64,000 nt of DNA from NCBI GenBank assembly GCA_965224015.1, contig OZ245032.1, forward strand, positions 2,294,001-2,358,000, in the 5' to 3' direction. A program made the position numbers and the translations under genes. Below the pieces are notes generated by a model. It made no database searches. It was not told where the DNA came from and saw only the letters and a program-made list of their open reading frames with translations. This DNA comes from CBDCVD01 sp965224015. GTDB lineage: Bacteria; Pseudomonadota; Alphaproteobacteria; Rhizobiales; CBDCVD01. The number at the start of each line of letters is the position of its first letter. Position 1 is the first letter of the stretch. Below are positions 60,297-64,000 of the stretch, one piece after another.

Positions 60297-61669
60297 GGCT
60301 TGATGTCCCACGTTGTACCCTCGGGGCCATCCTTGAGGATAACCCCCAAAGCGGCCAGGTCATCGCGTATGCGATCGGCCTTGGCGAAATTCTTGGCATT
60401 TCGGGCCTTCAGACGTTCGGCAATACTGGTCTCGATTTCCGTTTCGCTGATCGCCAGGGCGCGCCGCCTGACGGTTTTGCGCGCGTGCAGGGGCTCCTGC
60501 AGAAGCCCAAAAAGGGCGGCTGATGACTTTAACCGCAGCCCTTCGCCCTTAAGCGCATGCAATGCGGCTATGGCCCTGGGTGTATTCAGATCATCACAAA
60601 GCGCTTCCTCGACTGTATCGGCGACCTCGTCCTTGTTGCTATTGGCATCGCTTTCCCCGGAATCTGCAGAGTCCGCGGAGTCCACGGAGTCCACGGCAGC
60701 GTACCAATCGTTCAATGTGCGCTCAGCCTCTCGCAATCCGCGCAGGGTCCAGTTTATCGGTTGACGGTAATGGGTGGACAACATGGCCAGGCGGACCACC
60801 TCCGCAGGCCATTCCTGCAACACCTGCGACAGGGTGACAAAGTTGCCCTGCGATTTGGACATCTTCTCACCCTCTACCTGCAACATGCCATTGTGCATCC
60901 AGACGCTGGCCATAGTACTGGTTCCAAGGGCGCAGGTTGATTGCGCCAATTCGTTCTCATGATGAGGAAAGACCAGATCAATACCGCCGGCGTGAATATC
61001 TATGACGTCTCCAAGATGGGTGTTACACATGGCGGAGCATTCGATATGCCATCCCGGGCGCCCGGCCCCCCACGGGCTCGGCCAGGACGGCACGTTGGCG
61101 GTGGAGGGCTTCCATAGCACAAAGTCCATGGGGTCCTTTTTGTAGGGCGCAACCTCAACGCGGGCACCTGCCTGCATATCGGCGATCGATCGCCCCGAGA
61201 GGGCGCCATAGGTGCGCAGTGATGGCACGTGAAACAGTACATGCTCCTGTGCCACATAGGCATGTCCTGTTTCAATCAGCCGGGCAATCATATGGATCAT
61301 ATCATCAATATGATGTGTCGCGCGCGGCTCTATGGTTGGGGGCAAAACACCCAGTTGCTTCAGGTCATCATGAAAATTTGCAATTGTCTTTCCGGTGAGA
61401 ACCTGAATGTCTATGCCGCGCCGGGCCGCTTGTGCGTTAATTTTGTCATCCACATCGGTAATATTGCGCACATAAACGACATGCTCAGCCCCGTAGATAT
61501 GACGCAAAAGGCGAAACAACAGATCAAAGACAATAATGGGGCGGGCGTTACCAATGTGCGCGCGGTCGTAGACAGTCGGCCCACAGACATAAATACGCAC
61601 ACGCGCGGGATCAATGGGAGCAAAGGGAACCTTACGCCGTGTAAGCGTGTCGTAAAGTGTTAACATCAT
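60293..61669 (-). CDS. cysS: Cysteinyl-tRNA synthetase
   Basis: A 458-residue class I synthetase. The HIGH motif is DRAHIGNARP, the KMSKS motif is GEKMSKSQGNF, and zinc ligands include the Cys in IYVCGPTVYD and the Cys/His near HIECSAMCN. A low-complexity Asp/Ser/Ala insertion (DSVDSADSADSGESD, about residue 335) lies between the catalytic part and the anticodon-side helices and is encoded by a short tandem repeat. It is co-transcribed with cimA. Confidence 0.95.
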   Translation of the reverse strand: MMLTLYDTLTRRKVPFAPIDPARVRIYVCGPTVYDRAHIGNARPIIVFDLLFRLLRHIYGAEHVVYVRNITDVDDKINAQAARRGIDIQVLTGKTIANFHDDLKQLGVLPPTIEPRATHHIDDMIHMIARLIETGHAYVAQEHVLFHVPSLRTYGALSGRSIADMQAGARVEVAPYKKDPMDFVLWKPSTANVPSWPSPWGAGRPGWHIECSAMCNTHLGDVIDIHAGGIDLVFPHHENELAQSTCALGTSTMASVWMHNGMLQVEGEKMSKSQGNFVTLSQVLQEWPAEVVRLAMLSTHYRQPINWTLRGLREAERTLNDWYAAVDSVDSADSADSGESDANSNKDEVADTVEEALCDDLNTPRAIAALHALKGEGLRLKSSAALFGLLQEPLHARKTVRRRALAISETEIETSIAERLKARNAKNFAKADRIRDDLAALGVILKDGPEGTTWDIKP

Positions 61670-62061
61670 AGTCGACTACCACCTCGTTCCGGCTGGCCGG
61701 GGCAGCAGATCCAACAATTTCTGAAAATGTCCAACAGACGCCGCGGCCAGCAATTCATGCTAGCGAATAATAATTCCCAATTCGTGTATACAGCACACCT
61801 GTGCAGCGTTTTGTTGTATGAACATGGGTTGACTTATGAGCCAAATCGTTCGCCACGTCAAGGCGCTATAGCAAAATGCAAAAACAATGCTGACTGCTCA
61901 TGATTGCAACTCAACGCATTTTGCTATTGAAAGGCGGTGCCAGCCATTTGGGCATCGCTATGAACGGGGTTCTATCTACGGGCTGGGCTGGGCTGGGCTG
62001 GGCTGGGCAGGCCGTCAAGAGACGTTTCCGGCGCAATTGTCATGGGGGCGATGCGGCAAGG
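61670..62061. other. Intergenic region upstream of cysS
   Basis: Contains a T62 repeat (61866-61927) and a GGGCT pentanucleotide run (about 61981-62008, five to six units). No gene recognised. Confidence 0.55.
61866..61927. repeat. T62 palindromic repeat
   Basis: CTATAGCAAAATGC to GCATTTTGCTATT. It is in inverted orientation relative to the 16959 and 52833 copies. Confidence 0.83.
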
Positions 62062-63288
62062 TTACCAGTCCTTTAGCGTGTTGATCAGGTCAACACTCGA
62101 AGGGTCCAACTTGTCGACGGGTTGCCGGTGATGTTTTTTGCGCAGGGCATTAAGAGCCTTGCGGGTTCTTTTGCCCCATATGCCATCAATCGGCCCGGGG
62201 TTATATCCCAGGTCTGCCAAATGCACCTGCAATTCGCGCGTTGACATTGCCACTTCGTCGCCCTCGATGACATTATTGTTAACAGCGTATATGGCACAGC
62301 GACGCGGGCTCGCAGGATTGTCCTGTAGGTGGAGCCTGTTGCAGGCATACAAGGCCGAAGATTTTGCGTCAATCAGGCTTGGTTCCTTAACCCGATAAGC
62401 CCACTCTCCAAACGGACCTATGGCGAATGCTTTAGGACCCGGTGCCTTGTAGTATTTGGACACAAACTTAGCGAACGCCCTTGGGGTAATTTTATACCAT
62501 GGAAAACGTTCCGCGTATCCATCAGGACCGCTGTACGGTTTCTCAATATTCATAAATTCATTAACCGCCTTCCACATCCGCTTATCCCAAATAAGCGGAT
62601 AATGACCCATGCCTTTCAGCTCAATCCAGTTCCACTTTGGGTTTCGCGACAACTTGCGGCAATTTCTCTTCACAGACTTTGGCCCAAGATCTCTATCCAA
62701 CCAAGGATCTATATGTCTATCTTGAACAAACACCAACAATGGTGTTTTCGGATGGACTTTGAATTTATCGTGAAAGGTTGGCCTGTAATTGGTATCATAG
62801 CCACAGTGAAATCCGGTAATGATGATCCCCGCGACCCGTACATTCAGATGCGAGGCCAAATAACCCCCCTCTGATTGCCCGTGAATATAGATGGGTTGGC
62901 CAGGATGTGTCTTACGAATGTGGCGCAGGGCAAACGATACTTGCTTCCAACGTATGCGAATAACTTTCATATTGAGCTTGCCGTCGTTGCATCCAGAAGG
63001 GGGCCTGTCGTCGGCAAAACTGTTCGGGGCATACACCTTGAATCCAGAGGCTTCAAAGTGCTTTATCCAAGGTCCCGGACGCCAAGGACTAGGAGGTTCG
63101 TCGCACCCATGAAGATAAAGAACAATGCCTTTCACAGGAGCACGCTTTGATACATATCCCACGGTGATGGTTTTTTCACTGGCATGGGCGGGAAAGCCAG
63201 CCATAAAAACGGCAAAAGCAACTGCGACCGCGACCTGAACAGCCAGTCGCGAAACCTTAAATAACGATCCTGGTCTTACAAACCTCAT
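62062..63288 (-). CDS. Secreted alpha/beta hydrolase with C-terminal peptidoglycan-binding domain
   Basis: A 408-residue protein. Residues 1-36 form a signal peptide (VAVAVAFAVFMAGFPAHA). An alpha/beta-hydrolase-like region follows (about 40-240): VLYLHGCDEPPSPW gives the oxyanion-side HG, HGQSEGGYLA contains the GxSxG nucleophile Ser, and KGMGHYPL supplies a candidate catalytic His. Residues 340-405 fit a PG_binding_1 domain (LQVHLADLGYNPGPIDGIWG). The protein should act in the cell wall or periplasm on an ester or amide; the substrate is unknown. It stands alone. Confidence 0.78.
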   Translation of the reverse strand: MRFVRPGSLFKVSRLAVQVAVAVAFAVFMAGFPAHASEKTITVGYVSKRAPVKGIVLYLHGCDEPPSPWRPGPWIKHFEASGFKVYAPNSFADDRPPSGCNDGKLNMKVIRIRWKQVSFALRHIRKTHPGQPIYIHGQSEGGYLASHLNVRVAGIIITGFHCGYDTNYRPTFHDKFKVHPKTPLLVFVQDRHIDPWLDRDLGPKSVKRNCRKLSRNPKWNWIELKGMGHYPLIWDKRMWKAVNEFMNIEKPYSGPDGYAERFPWYKITPRAFAKFVSKYYKAPGPKAFAIGPFGEWAYRVKEPSLIDAKSSALYACNRLHLQDNPASPRRCAIYAVNNNVIEGDEVAMSTRELQVHLADLGYNPGPIDGIWGKRTRKALNALRKKHHRQPVDKLDPSSVDLINTLKDW

Positions 63289-63373
63289 GACATAACCAAC
63301 ACCGAAACATTTTTATCTTTAAACAAAATTCCCTGTGTTACTTAGCTAGAGCGCGTCACGCGTTTAAGTTGCA

Positions 63374-63586
63374 AAATAACCCCGGTTAGGATCAAGAAAA
63401 AGACGAAAATGGGGCCTTGGACAGTGGCCACGCTATCCTTTTTCAGCCTCGTGAAGCCATTTATCTGATCATTGCTTTTTTCCGGCGGCTTTGCTGTGTG
63501 TCAAGGGTTCAGGAACCGCCGAAGGCGGCGCGAAGCGCCCTTGACACACCGCAGCCGCCGGTTAGGGCTCATGATCAGATAAATGG
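63374..63586. repeat. H215 compound hairpin element, copy B
   Basis: A reversed copy of the 56656-56868 element. It starts TAACCCCGGTTAGGATCAAG and ends TGATCAGATAAATGG, with outer arms at 63457-63471 and 63572-63586. Apart from scattered changes in the tail it matches copy A. Confidence 0.9.
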
Positions 63587-63619
63587 TTGGTAGCGCCTTT
63601 GTATAGACATGAACCAACA

Positions 63620-63722
63620 ATACCAAGGGTCTTTGCCAATGACTCCTGCATTAGCGTCAAGTAAGTGTGTTATCAAGGCCGTACACCAGTCGGCGTGCCT
63701 ATAAAGCCAATACCGCTGGTAT
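63620..63722 (+). repeat. R103 dispersed repeat
   Basis: A full copy whose last base is also the last base of the TAA stop of the ABC ATPase gene on the minus strand. Confidence 0.92.
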
Positions 63723-64000
63723 TAAACCTTGCGACGCAGCGCCGTACCGTCTTTTTTAAACACGTGGCATTGGTCAAACGCAATGCCAATGTCGACATGG
63801 GTATTCTCCTGCGACGATGCATCGCCGGCGGCGCGGGTGGTGATCAAAGATCCATCCGGCATGCGCACATAAACAAAATGGGACTCTCCTAATTGTTCCA
63901 CCACCTCGACCTGGCCGGTGATCGTGGCATCGCCCCCGGTCTCCAGCAAATGTTCAGGACGCACACCAAGCACGACCGCATCCCCTGCTGCCACGCCTTT
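63722..64000 (-). CDS. ABC transporter ATP-binding protein, C-terminal TOBE part
   Basis: The last 92 residues of a gene entering from the right edge. GDAVVLGVRPEHLL and the following beta-rich VEVVEQLGESHFVYVRMPDG form the TOBE/OB regulatory domain of MalK/UgpC-type sugar-importer ATPases. The nucleotide-binding domain lies outside the window. The gene ends at the boundary of an R103 repeat. The transported sugar or glycerol-phosphate substrate cannot be inferred. Confidence 0.85.
   Translation of the reverse strand, partial: KGVAAGDAVVLGVRPEHLLETGGDATITGQVEVVEQLGESHFVYVRMPDGSLITTRAAGDASSQENTHVDIGIAFDQCHVFKKDGTALRRKV

Overview
The window reads as chromosome of a free-living alphaproteobacterium. 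Support comes from gene orders typical of that class: guaB-rsmB-guaA, comEC next to gltX-gltA, a DUF4164 coiled-coil gene overlapping zapA, a cnoX / Lon-N-domain / Trm112 trio, cysS-cimA, a TIGR02302 (DUF4175) gene and a CarD regulator. The genus cannot be fixed from sequence alone. No tRNA, rRNA, insertion sequence, prophage or CRISPR array was recognised. All assignments come from reading the sequence and family knowledge; no database search was run.

Layout. 0-4 kb: a leftward operon for uptake and breakdown of an unidentified carboxylated substrate (TRAP transporter dctPQM, a DHDPS/NAL-family aldolase, the start of an M20 peptidase), preceded by a GntR/FadR-type operator palindrome. 4.5-14.4 kb: an accessory-looking stretch with a disordered membrane protein, a secreted serralysin-like RTX protease with a Pro-Glu-Lys linker, an S24 repressor, an EamA permease and a CarD regulator with a histone-H1-like tail. 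14.7-21 kb: sugar-phosphate enzymes (transketolase, GAPDH, class I aldolase), zapA and a candidate small RNA. 21.5-28.7 kb: a coiled-coil membrane protein, a GlxA-type regulator and the guanine nucleotide genes guaB-rsmB-guaA. 29-33.7 kb: a secreted unknown protein and a telA / DUF6384 / coiled-coil cassette. 34-44 kb: an AT-rich island with gene remnants, an aminotransferase, gltA, a DnaA-box array, gltX, comEC-pyrC and moaD-moaE. 44-52.6 kb: patatin-like lipase, TIGR02302 protein, prolyl-tRNA editing protein, thioredoxin co-chaperone cluster and a metal exporter. 53-64 kb: deoB, a RACo-like ASKHA ferredoxin, a methyltransferase, cysS-cimA, a secreted hydrolase and the end of an ABC ATPase.

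The most striking layer lies between the genes. At least five families of short non-coding repeats fill the intergenic space. I label them R103 (about 103 bp, ends ATACCAAGGG / CCGCTGGTAT), M277 (277 bp with 20-bp terminal inverted repeats), H215 (about 215 bp with long hairpins), P65 (palindrome with ends TAGATCAGCAT) and T62 (palindrome with ends TATAGCAAAATGCG). In M277 and H215 the paired arms differ between copies yet stay complementary within each copy. Several R103 copies sit exactly on the TAA stop codon of the neighbouring gene. Short tandem repeats (5 to 19 bp units) are also unusually frequent. A six-unit, 11-bp-phased array of DnaA-box-like sequences lies between gltA and gltX, and a probable sRNA with an anti-Shine-Dalgarno loop follows zapA.
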